From: Liriodendron chinense
Taxonomy: Eukaryota > Streptophyta > Magnoliopsida > Magnoliales > Magnoliaceae
Length of the DNA stretch: 64,000 nucleotides
Reading direction: 5' to 3'
NCBI GenBank assembly: GCA_003013855.2
Contig: ML058484.1
Location: 10,713,344-10,777,343, forward strand
The position numbers and the translations under genes were made by a program. Under the pieces are notes generated by a model, which worked only from the letters and a program-made list of their open reading frames with translations, was not told the DNA's origin and did no database searches. Every line of letters begins with the position of its first letter. The first letter of the stretch is position 1. Positions 1 to 11,789 of the stretch are shown here, one piece after another.

Positions 1-172
1 TTCCTACAATTTAAGGGAGACAAAAAGGCACTTGAATCCTTCTTAGTGCAAGAAATCTCCATTTGTACCTGTGTCTGCCATTGAAGTAACTCTCACCATA
101 TCCACCGACACTGAAGAAGCAAGAGACCTCATTACTTCTTCGATATCATTACATTTATAGATGAATCCATTT

Positions 173-960
173 ATAAAACTATCGGAGGAGAAAATTATGG
201 AATTGCGTAGTTGGTATGATACAAATAAAAATGAGGCAGCAAAAATATGGTTTAAATCAATATGGAAGAAGGATCAATGGGTTGATAGTATTGTAACTAT
301 TCATCAATGGGTTGATAGTATTGTAAGTATTCTCAATTTTCATAAGTTGATTTACATATATATTTATTTACCTTGTAGAGCTAAATTATCTTCGTTTGTT
401 AGGCGATGGACAAATACATTGAATTTTTAAAAAGAAGGAAGGATGAGTGTCCAACAACATATCCTCAGAATTGCGAATTTTGCCTCATTTTTTTTTTGTA
501 ATTGTGTGATAGATATGTCTTAGTAAAATTGTAATTCTACTTTTAATTTTTCTAGCATTTGTAATTCTGTTTGTGACAGACATGTCTCATAAAAATTTTA
601 CCCAACTTAAAGAAATCTGAGAACAACTCAGAGTGTTTGAAAAAACTTATAGAGAAAGACTTTAGCTTTAGCATTGCAAAGAAATGAGATGGGACGAAGG
701 CCATGTGGAAATATGGACGATTAATGTTTTTGTAATTCACACTGGGTATTTCTTATATCTTTTTAAATTATGTGACATAAATGATAATTTCTTTTATTTT
801 ACATGTACAGATATATGTACTCGTCAATCACGACAACAAACATTGGATCCTTATAATCATCCACCCCTAAAAAGGACAGATTATTATTTGCGATAGTCTC
901 AATAGCAACCCGATTCTCCAAATAGAACATTCTCGGATCTTTAATCTGACCGTTTCTATC
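173..960 (+). pseudogene. Ulp1-like cysteine protease (peptidase C48) relic
   Basis: Ulp1/SENP proteases cleave SUMO; MULE-borne relatives have unproven roles. Four exon-like pieces are visible: about 173-322 (ends WVDSI at a GTAAGT donor), 403-482 (MDKYIEFLKRRKDECP), 580-725 (contains MRWDEGHVEIWT in one frame) and 811-960. The last reads VLVNHDNKHWILIIIHP, a stop, then KGQIIICDSLNS. This gives the family's catalytic His-Trp (CAT TGG, 841-846) and downstream Asp-Ser-Leu (GAT at 892-894). The nucleophilic Cys segment is absent. An in-frame TAA at 868-870, a frame change in the third piece and a 30-bp duplication at the first donor show it is dead. The family call is fairly firm; exon limits are approximate. 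Confidence 0.65.
268..330 (+). repeat. 30-bp tandem duplication spanning a splice donor
   Basis: The segment encoding WVDSIV plus the following bases occurs twice head to tail. Only the second copy has a good donor (GTAAGT at 323-328; the first reads GTAACT). It lies in the Ulp1-like relic and adds residues to that exon. Confidence 0.7.
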
Positions 961-2875
961 AATAGAGTCATAGGGTACTCTCTTACTTCTTTGAATAGAG
1001 CATTAACGCACTTCGATATGTTAGTAGTAACCAAGTTGAATCTTTTTCTTGGAAAATGCAAAGATACCCATCTTTCATATCCTATTTCTGTTAACCATGC
1101 ACATACTGGGGGTTAGCCATTTTGATATCGCGCATTACCTTTTCAAACTCAACCTTCCTACACGTCTTTACAGCTTGCCAATAATATTGTTCCAACGACT
1201 TATCTTTAAATGTGTCAATCAAGTTTCTGTAGATATGGTAGGCACAGTAGCCATGGATTGCGTATCGAAAGATGTCAAAGACTTCTTTCATTAAACCTTT
1301 ATGTCGATCAAATATAATGATAAGACCCGGAAGATACCCTAACGTATTATTGAGGTGGGAAATGAACCTATTCCAACTGCTGCTGTTCTCTGATTCTCCG
1401 ATTCCAAATGCTACCAGTATGATATGATTGTCTCCATCTAAGGTTGCTGCCACGAATATAATACTTTTGTATTTATGTTTTAGATGCGTCCCGTCGATGG
1501 CCAACACCCTTTGCAAAGAAGTTTGAAAACTTCTAACACACTATCCAAGTGCAACAAAACATTTCTCGAACCTGCTCATCTTTGGGTTAACAAGCACAGT
1601 CGTCACCGTTCCTGGGTTAGCTTTCATTAGCTCATGTAAATAGACTGGGAGTTGATTGTATGAGTCTTCGTAAGATCCCATTACATGCTTAATTGCGATC
1701 TCCTTAGCCAGCCATGCCTTCTTGTAACTGATAAGAATATTATATTTCTCATTCATAGTTAATATTATGTCACGCGGCCTTAATCCCATGCGCTGCTTAA
1801 TAAGACTAATAACCAACTCGCTGGCTAACTTACTACTTGCTTGCCGGTAATTGCTCTTCATACAGGACATGCCACATGTGTGTTTTGATGTGTAATTCTT
1901 TATCTCGAATATCCCTGCATCATTCACCCTAGATGCATGAACCCTCCATTGACAACTATCTTTGAAACATACCACGGTAAATATCTTGGATGATGAATAT
2001 AAGACCCTATATTGAAAGTTTTTGCGAATTGCAAATTGACTTAAAAAATACTAGTAACACGCCTTGTCCTTAAATGTTTGTTCAACGGGTATCTCAATCG
2101 TGTCATCCAATGAATTTGAATATTTCGACAAATCCGCATTGATCAATGCATCATCATTAAAATGTACATTAACTAGATCGGTCATGAAGTTTGATGTTTA
2201 AGGCGGCTTAAGCAATGGATTCTTGCTTAGACGTACACATTCATTATCAATGGTAGATGATGAAGTTACATGTATTCTTGTAGGTAAAGGTGATAATAAA
2301 GGTACATGTGGTCTTGTAGACATGAGGACGAAGGCACATATATTCTTATAGGTAAATGTGAGGATAAATGAACATGTATTCTTGTAGGTAAAGGTGATGT
2401 TGTATATTCACATTTCAAGCTAAGGTCAGCTGCCTAGCTAATTAATTCAATGTTCCTCACACGGATTTCCCACTGCAGGGGCATCATGTTCAACGACGGC
2501 ATCATATTCAACACCACTCCAACCGATGGGGTCTTCGTGTATGATCTTATTAATGTAATGCACTGTCTCTATGATTAACGGCACGTATGTATTCGGATGC
2601 TCCGACTATGCTGCCAAGAACACTCGTACATCTTCATCATCTTCGATTTCAAATGGAGGGATTGATTAATTTGAGCATGGGTACATCACTTTCATCCTAA
2701 TATCATAATCCTTCTGTGTAGTCTTCAAAATCCTGTACATTTTAGATAGGAGTTCCTCATATGAGTCCCGACATTCAAAGTAATACTTTTTGACTTTCTA
2801 CCTTTATATGTGTATCCATTGTTTTCACATATTTATTCTCCATAATAAGCGTATGCGATGATTCTATCAGCCATT
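870..2875 (-). pseudogene. MULE transposase relic (MuDR family)
   Basis: Reading down from 2875: MADRIIAYAYYGE, then TAA (2833-2835); a degenerate acidic linker; a MuDR-type domain (CFKDSCQWRVHA, with SKHTC following) preceded by TAG (2051-2053); the region before the catalytic core (ISYKKAWLAKE), ending FVALG then TAG (1541-1543); then the MULE transposase core from 1516, starting VLAIDGTHLKHKYK with its first catalytic Asp and continuing to IIIFDRHKGL with the second. A frameshift near 1092-1100 separates ANPQYVHG from WLTEIGYERWVSLHF, and KRFNLVTTNIS follows. The C-terminal SWIM zinc finger is not seen. Three nonsense codons and at least one frameshift make it non-functional. Similarity fades near 925, where it meets the Ulp1-like relic on the other strand. 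Confidence 0.8.
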
Positions 2876-3009
2876 AAATGCAAATAAATTTAAAAAAATA
2901 TTCTTAATAAATTGTTAAACAATCAATGAAGACGGTTAATTTCACCGACTATAATGAATGTGAAAACATACAGATTATTCTAATTAAATCGTTACACAAA
3001 TTCAAGTTT

Positions 3010-3320
3010 TCTCTCATTGAATTACACTGTATTTTGTGGAATTTCACTGTATCCAAGTGTATTAGGTAGAATTTCACTGTATTAATTTCACTGTGAGAGG
3101 TGGAATTTAGTACATTCGGTCAAATTGACTGAGTATTCTGTCAAATTGACTGAGTGTTCGGTCAATTTGACTGAGCGCTCTTTGAAATTCACTGCATTCG
3201 GTGAAATTTCAATACGATTGGTCAAATTGACTGAGTGCTAGGTCAAATTGACTGTTTTCAGTGATAATGACCGAGTTGTCTTTAACGTTCACTGTAATCG
3301 ATGAAATTGATTGAGTTCAC
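3010..3320. repeat. 21-bp minisatellite in the MULE end region
   Basis: A motif TCAAATTGACTGAGT recurs at 3120, 3141 and 3162, with diverged copies at 3183 and 3202 and further copies at 3222 and 3243. The flanking sequence carries weaker versions (GAATTTCACTGTAT). The period of 21 bp equals seven codons, and read on + it gives repeats like SVKLTEC, but stops interrupt it. It lies upstream of the transposase relic, where MULEs have subterminal sequence. Confidence 0.6.
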
Positions 3321-4755
3321 CTATATGCTCGCGAAAAACAACATTCATAGCCGACACCTTTCGAAAAAAGACATTCATTGCAAAACAAACAAAGACCCTA
3401 CTTCATTATTGCGAAAAAAAATACATTCATTCTTCATTCTTACCTAGCCACAGCGGCCGTTTTGGTGAAATACGAGTTTAAAAAGTAGAAGAAGAATCCA
3501 ATGAAGTGAAACACGATTTCAAAAAGAAGAGAAGATAGGTTATGGATTATGGCCAGAGAGAATACGAAGAAAGGATGAGTTCTTTTGTACAGTTGAAGAG
3601 AAAAGCGAGGAAGAGAAATAGATTTTTGGAAAATGAATAAAATTTATAAACAAAGGGTATTTAGGTCCAAAAAAATTACATTCGTACCACTTAAGTTTAA
3701 AATGAGAAGCAATAGTTTGGAAAAGTTTACTTTTACTAGTGGGCGAAAACCATTGTTTCTAGGCGGAAATTTCTCAAAATATAATGCAATTGGAACACAG
3801 ATAGGGATGTCCAAGGTAGCGGACGGTAGGGTCCACCGGATCTGTAAGATGGGAGAAAGAGGTGACGTACTCCCGTGTTGAAGTCATTGTCCAAAAGTTT
3901 GGGCTGGTACGTTGATCACATGGGTCCCACGTGCAAATCAACGGACGTTTAAAATAGATCGACCGTCTGCTTAATTTCTCAATGAACCCATGGCCCACCT
4001 GATGAGCAGAACTGGCATGCCGTTTTCATATGCGGACATAAGTTTTCATAGCCATGGACAGGCAGTGGGGAAAAGCTATTTTGATCAGATTATCTCTGCT
4101 GCCTGACCATCCAAACACGCCCTAAATGGTTGACAGCCAAAGCAGCCGTCCAATTGCCACTGCTTTTGAACCTTGGTCCATCCATCATACACCCAATTGG
4201 ATGGACGTTCCTGATTGCTTCCAAACGGTGCCTATGTTATGTAGAGAGATCGCTCTACCATATTATGGTGCTACTGGCTCCACCATATCATTTCCAAAAC
4301 CAGACAAATTAGGGAATCGTAACCGTCTTTTGGCTTTGCTCCATCCAAATTGTGGCCCAAAAGACATAGAAAGTACACTCGCTCCCTTGTATGTCACAGA
4401 GATGAGTGCCTCTCATTTCTCAGAGATATTCCTCATTTCCTCCTATGAGTGCACTCCAACCATTAGTGGCATGGTGACAAATGGACGGCTAAAAATAAAA
4501 TGTTCAAGTACCCAACTTCAACAATTTAAACAGATGGTCAAGATTATCCGATCAATATACTTTTTCACTATTCTCCATCCAAAGCGGGCCATGGCCGGGA
4601 TTTTCGCATATTGATAACCCTGTGAGAACCAAAACGAAAAAATTGTAGTAAAACACTCCAAACTATAGTATAATTATAAGAGAAATGGTCTGTGCTCTTA
4701 GAGCACTCCTAAGTTGGATGTGCGTAGCGGCTAGAGATGGATGGTACTGGGGGCT

Positions 4756-5155
4756 CTGTGGGGCCCACCTTGATGTATGTTTTTATCTATGCCGTTCATC
4801 CATTTTGACAGATCATTTTAGGGTATGAGCCCAAAAAGGAGACAGATTTAAGTCTCAAGTGGACCACACCACAAGAAACAGTGGCGATGGGATGCCTACC
4901 ATTGAAAACTTCATGAGGCCACAAAAGTTTTGGATCAAGCTGATATTTTTGCTTTCCTTTCATCTAGATCTGTCCGACCTTATGAACAGGTTGGATGGCA
5001 AATAAACACCATGGTGGGGGCTCTAGGAAGGTTTCAACTGTGGGCTTCATTGCGATATATATCTGCCTCATATTTGGTCTCATGCCCTAAAATAATATGG
5101 TAAAATGGATGGACAGCAGGAATAAAAGACATACATCAGGATGGGCCCAAAGAGT
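4756..5155. repeat. Palindromic GGGCCCACC foldback element
   Basis: It begins GTGGGGCCCACCTTGATG and ends with the inverted form CATCAGGATGGGCCC. The two halves are imperfect reverse complements across the CATTTTAGGG...CCCTAAAAT stretch and the GTGGACCACACCAC stretch. The equivalent element sits at about 28380-28890 in segmental copy 2, so it predates the duplication. Confidence 0.6.
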
Positions 5156-5835
5156 CCCTGCCAAGACCATTGATCTCTAGCTAGGTTCTGGTGGGGTACT
5201 ATGCAACTTGCGCACCTCATAGTTGCATTGGGACATTTAAAGAATCTAATTGATTGATCTAGACTGTCCATTCACTTTCAGATAGATTTCATTGGATACC
5301 ATGCATATATCACACCAACATAAATATGGTAACAATATAATCATTATACTTTAATAACAACGGCCTAAATCATTTGTACAAAAATAGGTCCAAACAACAA
5401 TCGGCCGGGGACCATCATAGATTGCTTATAATCCTAAATAGTCATTTTTGTTAGGCAATCCTAACCATTCCATACGTGTCATGAAAAAAGACGTCTACAA
5501 ATATAAGGACAAATTCCGAATGGATTGACTCATCTAATCATTTTAAGTCTTTGGCGGTAGCTCATAAATATGTTATAAACTCAACTCAAGAAACAGTTTG
5601 GACTGACCCATTGGACTGTCCTAATTGGTAAGATGTAACTAAAAGCATTATTACTTACAATGACACTTGTTTATAAACTATTCTTTCTTTGATCCACCAT
5701 ATGGACCTTGACCCATCCAACCATCACATTAAGTAAGCACCACCATGATGATAGGATGTCCCAAAAATCAGATATATCATGTCATTAGTTTTTATTTTTA
5801 TTTTTTGAGTTAGTACACACATCCACACCCTCCCC

Positions 5836-6400
5836 CTAAAAGCAAAGGACGCCAGTTGGCTGGTTGGCTGGTGACCCGAACACCAGCCAGGTAGCTGATG
5901 TCAAAGTTCTATGGCCCCACCATGATGTATGTGTTTTATAGGCATCATCCATCCATTTTGCGAGCTATGTTGGTATGAACCTAACAATGAAGCAGATCCA
6001 AAGATCAGGTTGACCACATCACATGAAAGGCAGTTGCACCTTCGGCTCAGTGGGGAGAATGATGTCCACCGATGAAACCTTCCTAAGGTCCCCAGTGATG
6101 TTTATTCGTTATCCAACTTGGTTAGGTCACTCAGGCTTGGATGAAGGGAAAATACAAATATTAGCTTGATACAAAACTTTTGTGGCGGCCAAGAAGTTTT
6201 CAATGGTAAGTATTCACTTCCCGTGGTGTGATCAACCTGACCTTTGGGTCTTCCTCATTTTTAGTCTCATGCCTAAAATGAGCTTGGAAAATGGATGGAT
6301 GGCGTGGATAAAACACATACATCAGGGTGGGGCCACATAGCTTTGACATCAGCTATGCTTCGGGTCACCAGCCAAACCGCGTCCTTTGCTTTGGGCGTTA
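5836..6400. repeat. Palindromic foldback element with extended inverted ends
   Basis: Outer inverted ends AAAGCAAAGGACGC and GCGTCCTTTGCTTT enclose a second inverted pair (GGCTGGTGACCCGAA; TTCGGGTCACCAGCC) and a third (GATGTCAAAG; CTTTGACATC), then the GGCCCCACCATGATG family core. Its paralogue at 33125-33640 keeps the right end but lacks the outer left end. A target duplication was not resolved. Confidence 0.55.
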
Positions 6401-6860
6401 TTAGTCGTTTCCCTTTCACAAACGGCGGTGCGCAGCTGTCAACTGCGTTCTCGTGTCAATCACGTTCTTCATTGGGAAGCAGACCGTCCATCCCAACTCA
6501 TTTTAGGACATGAGCACGAAAATGAAGAAGATCATAAGCTCAAGTGGACCATACCACAGGACACAGTGGTGATTGAATGGCCACCATTAAAACTTTTTGG
6601 GGCTAATATTTTTGTTTTTCCTTGGTTCAGATCTGTGCTTCCTTATCAACAAGCCAGGTTGGATGACAAATAAACATCACAGTGGGCCCAGGTAGTGTTT
6701 CAACAGTAGGCTGTATTATCTCCGCTGTTAATTTCCTTTGGTGTGGTCCACTTGAACTTTGGATCTTTTCATTTTTGGGCTCATACCCTCAAAACAGCTG
6801 GCAAAATGGACAGACAGTGTGGATATAAAACACATACATCATTTAATTGTCAGTTACGTT

Positions 6861-7560
6861 AAATCTCTAAAATAGGGCCCACATTCATTTAATTTGTTGA
6901 TCGATACCGTCCATCGGTTTTCTCATCCTCTTTTATATCATACACAAAAAATGAGCCGGATCCGAGTGGAAGGTGGGCCATAGAAAGTATAAGTAATGTG
7001 TTAAGTATGTACCATTAAATGTAAATGAAGATGAAGTGGATCACTTGATTGTTTAATCTGCTTCATTTGTTTAGTATCGGCACGATATAATCTTTAAATT
7101 CAAACGAACAACATGAATCATCGCTAACAACATCAATAAATCAAGGTGTGGCCCATGGTAAGAGATGCATAGTGGTTGTGAAGTATAGGGCTGCACCATC
7201 TTTGGTGAGTCCATAAACATACATATCACTCAGTATGTTGGGCCCACCTTGATTGATGTGTTTTATCCACTACGTCCATCCATTATAGAAGATAAATTTA
7301 CGGCTTCAGCTAAAAAAAGGAGCATATCTGAAGTTTAAGTGCACCACACCATAAGAAAGGGTTCATTTAAGGTCTATTGCTAAAATCATTATTCTAAGTG
7401 TTTGCTTCGGTGTGTTCTTCCTAAGCTTTCAATATGCTTCAATTTTAGGCCACAGTCATTAAAAAAAAAAGAGTTGAAAAAAATGGATGGATGGTATGGA
7501 TAAAATCATCATTCTAACCCTGTAGTTCTAATGTGGGACTATAATTCCAAAGGCACTTTT
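6861..7560. other. Intergenic, with one diverged foldback element
   Basis: No gene is supported. A divergent palindromic GGGCCCACC element lies at about 7237-7510: GGGCCCACCTTGATTGATG at the left and an inverted GGATGGATGG...GGATAAAA stretch at the right. A (CT)n run follows at about 7588-7620 with a poly(A) stretch next to it. Confidence 0.4.
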
Positions 7561-7582
7561 CCAAAAAGTCTAAAAAACCCTT

Positions 7583-7625
<43 letters not shown>

Positions 7626-7639
7626 AAAAAAAAAAAAAA

Positions 7640-10600
7640 GCCAAACCAACATATCTTGTAGAAAGGAGGTTGTCTATTAATTTTTCCATGCATATTCCTC
7701 GATAGTTTAGATCATCCGATGAGTATGATTTTCTCAAAATAGCCGACGAAGAATGGTCTGGACCTAAAGGAGGGTCCAGATAGATGAGTGGATGCTCAAA
7801 ATGCAACTGTTTGCATGGTAAAAATAATAGAAATATAGGAGAAACGAGCCCATCGATCATTGCATGTAATTATAACAATATAAATATAGGAGAATGATCC
7901 AGTGCTCTTGGAGCACTATAAGCTATAATGCTCTTAGTTGTAATAGAGTCACTTGGACAGTCCAATTGATTAATATGAAGCGTCCAAAATACATTTTATG
8001 GGCTACCCTGCAAAAACCTGATCGGATGATTCAATCCATCTTTGATTTGACCTAGCCATCCTTTTCTCAGCCAATCGAACTGGGCGCGTAACAATTTTTC
8101 ATTTTCTCAGCCCAGGCCCAACCATTGATATATACCACACCAATGGTTCAAAAAGAGGACAGGTTGGTCGCATTTTCACTGGCGGTCCAGTCCAACTGGG
8201 CGAACCCATGGTGCAATCATGATCTCACACTCAAATTAAGTAAAACCAGACTTTGTGGGTTGGACAATTGGGTGGTTGAACCCAAAAAAAAATAAAAAAA
8301 ATAAGGGCCATTCAACCCAGTTGATTCCGATCCAAAATCCGGTTCCATAGTGACCCACCTAGAAAGGCCACTAGTTCCGGTCCAAACCAGTCAGAGCATA
8401 ACCCTGTCCGGGCTAGCTTAACCGGGTCCAGGTCTTTAAGCATTCTATGAAAAGATACTATAGTAAACTTCAACACTACTCATCTCTGTGAAAGCTTTAG
8501 ATACACTAATCATGTTTCTTTCTGTATTATGATCACCACCCTTTTAGTTTCTCTTTTGGCCATCAATCACCAAACGGATCTGCTGAAATGTTCATTAATG
8601 TAACAAATTCATGAATGGTTGGTGGGCCACGATGGTCCACTTGGCCTTTAAGCTTGGTTCACGTTATGATCGATCAATCTCAGCTCTAGATTCCTAGGGT
8701 TGGGCCCATGTCAAGCTCATGAACGATGATTGGGTCGGGCCCAGGTCAAGCTCATCAATCATCTGATTTTGGAGCGTCCCATTTTTCATGATGAGGAGCA
8801 TCTGTTCACAGATTGGATGCCTAACACCATCATATCATGGTGGACCCACATAAAGTCGACTGTATGATACAGTTGACTATATGGGATCATTCCACATATA
8901 TAACCCACTCTAGCTACATGAGCTGAACTCACCGGACCTGAATTTTCAACTTGAGCCCAACCAATTTTCATGTTATCCTGCTTGAACTCCACCCAAAATT
9001 CTTGAATTGGGTGATAAAAAATTGGGCCCACCATATTGTTTATACACCTGCAACATGTTTATTATGTGCGCCCCACCGATGAATGGACATCATGAAAATT
9101 ATGCCACTCCAAAACCCGGGCATGGCACACCAAACATCATGTGATTTAGAGGCTTTTTAAGCATGATTTCCACTATTCCTAATGATGGGGTACCTGGCTG
9201 ATTTTTAGGGTGCCCCACTTTCATGATGCTGCCCATCTTAGACATGATTTGGATGTCTGACAATATCACATCAAAATCACCCCACATAAAGTTGAATACA
9301 TTATACAGTTCACCATATGGTATTATTTTGCATATATAGTCGACCTTGTGTGAGGAGGTCTGGGGTTAGGGCGAACCCGACTCCAACCCAAAAGGTCCAT
9401 GTATCATGGGCTGAACTCATCTGATCATAAATTTCCAGCATAAATCCAACTAATTTTCTCCCACTTGAGCTAAATCAAACTCCACCCAGAAGTATAAATT
9501 TGAGCGATAGAAACTTGATCCAGATCATTAATCAGGTCATGCCTATTTAGGCCCGGATACCCTGATGTGAATTGACTGTAATCAGGGCCAATGAAAAAGC
9601 GCCATGTGCGCATGTGACATATGGTGGTATTGGGGAAAAAACATTTTTTCTACCCTAAAATGAATCTTTGCCTTTTGTTAGCGAATCCTGTCATGGGCCT
9701 ACTAGTACAACAGTCCCAAGCCCAATTGCAAAAAAATGGTTGGACCTTGCCCAACCTGGAATAGCCCCAAAACTAGTGAAAACTCTATTTTCTACTGAAT
9801 GTTCCTAATCCATCCCTCGATCAGGTGGGCCGCACATGTACAAATGACAAGATATTTAACAAAATGAAAATCAAGATCTACATGCAAGATGCATGTGCTG
9901 CCTGACCGATGATTGGAATGGCATGTATGTAGAATAGTACACATGCACACATGAAGTTGATCCGAGACAAACAGGGCAGGGCTAAAATGGCCTAAAACTA
10001 AACCCGGCCGGGCCATACATGCCAGCCTCAAGCTGGGCCATGGGCCAAGCTAATATGTCTAAGCCTAGTTCAAAGCTGAGATGGGCTCTCCAGGCCAGGC
10101 AGGCCATAGAGCTGGTTGATCAGACCCTATTTCACACTCAGGTGGGGCCTCAGGCTCTCTCTGATCCAAACATGATTCGGCCCTTGAAAGCCACCTCGAA
10201 GCCAATGCAACATCTATATCAGATGTCAGGGCCATTGGCCATCTTATCAATCTCCAAATCACATCTATAACAGAACGTATCTCGTAATTAACTTGTCTAC
10301 ATTGGAATAAAACACATCAAGATAACACGGTTGAGAATCATCAAATCCTCATATTTCATTTCATCACAACTACCAATCTTTAAGTTGCAGCTATTTATAT
10401 AAGTTTTGATTATTCCATAATAAAAAAAGAAAGAAAGAAAGAAAGAAAGAAAAACTATACAAACTATAAGATTATTCACATATTCTATCTTTTGAGAAAT
10501 GCTAAAATAGATTGGCACAAGTCAAGATTGGATAAATGATTCACTCACAAGATCTGCGCCATTCATTTGGTGGGGTCTACACGAAATATTCGATGACCTA

Positions 10601-10773
10601 AAATATCTGTCCACCCAATTGACCATGAAGGCCATGCAATGCAAGTTCGACTGATGCATTTGTGGCCTGACTGATTAGCAAACTAGCCTAGTTTTTAGGC
10701 CACGGCACGTTCATGGAGGGACCCACTTAAGGAACGGACTAGATCATGGGAATCAATCATTTAAATCTTCTTC
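7640..10773. other. Intergenic region 3' of the transporter gene
   Basis: No coding gene is supported; the open frames are short and without recognisable domains. Two diverged related stretches occur (8785-8905 and 9210-9340, both containing CCCACATAAAGT). A GAAA microsatellite lies at about 10427-10453. I see no canonical AATAAA signal just downstream of the transporter stop codon at 10774. Confidence 0.4.
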
Positions 10774-11789
10774 CTAAAGCTCATATGTCATTCCAACCTT
10801 CAACAAACGCTTGTGAGGAATCTCAAAAACTTCATCCCTTTGTCTCAGATTCCTCCTTAAGCCATTATAAGCATAGTCAATCAAAACCCTCCTCCCAATA
10901 CCACTCCCTTTTCTTGCTACCACCTCACTCTCTCCTAGCAAATGCACTACTCCTTCGTTCATCTCTCTCTCCACAAACTCCCCCAATCTTTTCTTCTCTT
11001 CCTCTTCATCTCCTCCCTCGATTACACCATCATGGCCCAACATTGCTGTTGCACCACCACTCTCCCCATCATGGCCCACCATTGGTGTTGCACCACCATT
11101 CTCCCCATCATGGCCCACCATTGGTGTTGCACCACCATTCTCTCCATCATGGTGGGCCACTGCTATCGGTGGGGCCCATGTCTCATCTCTGATGAACTCC
11201 TTCAGCCGGTCCACCAATGCACGCTCAAATGACCCATGCTCATTCTGTACATCCTTGTACCCATACCGCACCACGCACCTGAACACAGCCAACTCGCCCG
11301 TGCCCACGCGGCGGAACAGGAACCGCTCGTCAGGCGACACCTTGCTTATGGGGAGTGACTTGACAGACACAAACACTAGCACAGAGTGCAATGCCGGCAC
11401 ATTGGCGATGTAATGCTTGAAGATGGGCGGGATACCTTGGACGAGCTCCGAGTAGAAGAGTGCAATCCCCGGTAAGCGGTGGAAGCTGGGGTCGATGGCG
11501 ATCTCCTGTATCTTGTCCGGCGACACCTTGTTGTCAAGCTCATAGTTGTACTTCTTTCTGTATACATAATTCCATACATACATTACGAATACAAGGAATG
11601 CGGCAAAGGCTAGCGGGAGGTAGCCGCCTTGATCAAATTTGTAAAGGACGGAGCTGAGGTAGAGGAGTTCAACGGAGCCGATGATCATGACGTATAAGAT
11701 CACGAGGATGATGTGGGTCTTCCATATCATCACCATTATCAGCACCAGAAATGCAGATGTTAAAGTCATCACGAACACGACGGCAATCC
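10774..11789 (-). CDS. HAK5: HAK transporter exon 8 (last)
   Basis: Starts GIAVVFVMTLTSAFLVL after ATGCAG and ends LLKVGMTYEL, TAG at 10774-10776. It holds the last membrane segments (to about residue 529) and the whole cytosolic C-terminal domain, including the GHDGENGGATPMV repeats. Confidence 0.93.

Larger units (their letters stand above)
1..3775. mobile_element. Right part of a decayed Ulp1-carrying Mutator-like element (MULE)
   Basis: A MULE transposase relic (- strand, 870-2875) and a Ulp1-like protease relic (+ strand, 173-960) meet tail to tail, and a 21-bp minisatellite lies at 3020-3320. MULEs that carry Ulp1-like genes are a known plant class (Kaonashi-type). I place the right edge at 3775 because the sequence after it (from about 3776) resumes similarity with the paralogous segment near 26143, whereas the sequence before it does not. 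The edge, read inward on the - strand, begins GAGAAATTTCCGCC, a MULE-like terminus. The left terminus lies outside the window, so the inverted repeat and target duplication cannot be verified. Confidence 0.6.
3776..6860. repeat. Segmental duplication, copy 1 (compact copy)
   Basis: Segments here recur in the same order and orientation at 26148-34060: 3781-4025 with 26148-26385; 4046-4750 with 27670-28370; 4756-5160 with 28380-28895; 5160-5720 with 29451-31242 (two insertions removed); 5870-6845 with 33120-34055. Copy 1 is about 3.1 kb and copy 2 about 7.9 kb; much of the extra length is discrete insertions. Part of it (about 5450-5790) occurs a third time at 40480-40830. No coding capacity is convincing; open frames such as 4126-4614 are not conserved intact in copy 2. 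Confidence 0.75.

Noticed and set aside
4126..4614. 162-codon open frame in segmental copy 1
   Set aside because: The equivalent in copy 2 (27775-28050) is truncated and the sequence has no domain; probably chance.
10746..11413. Open frames on + across the last HAK exon
   Set aside because: They are antisense shadows of exon 8, including a His-rich frame created by the 39-bp repeat.
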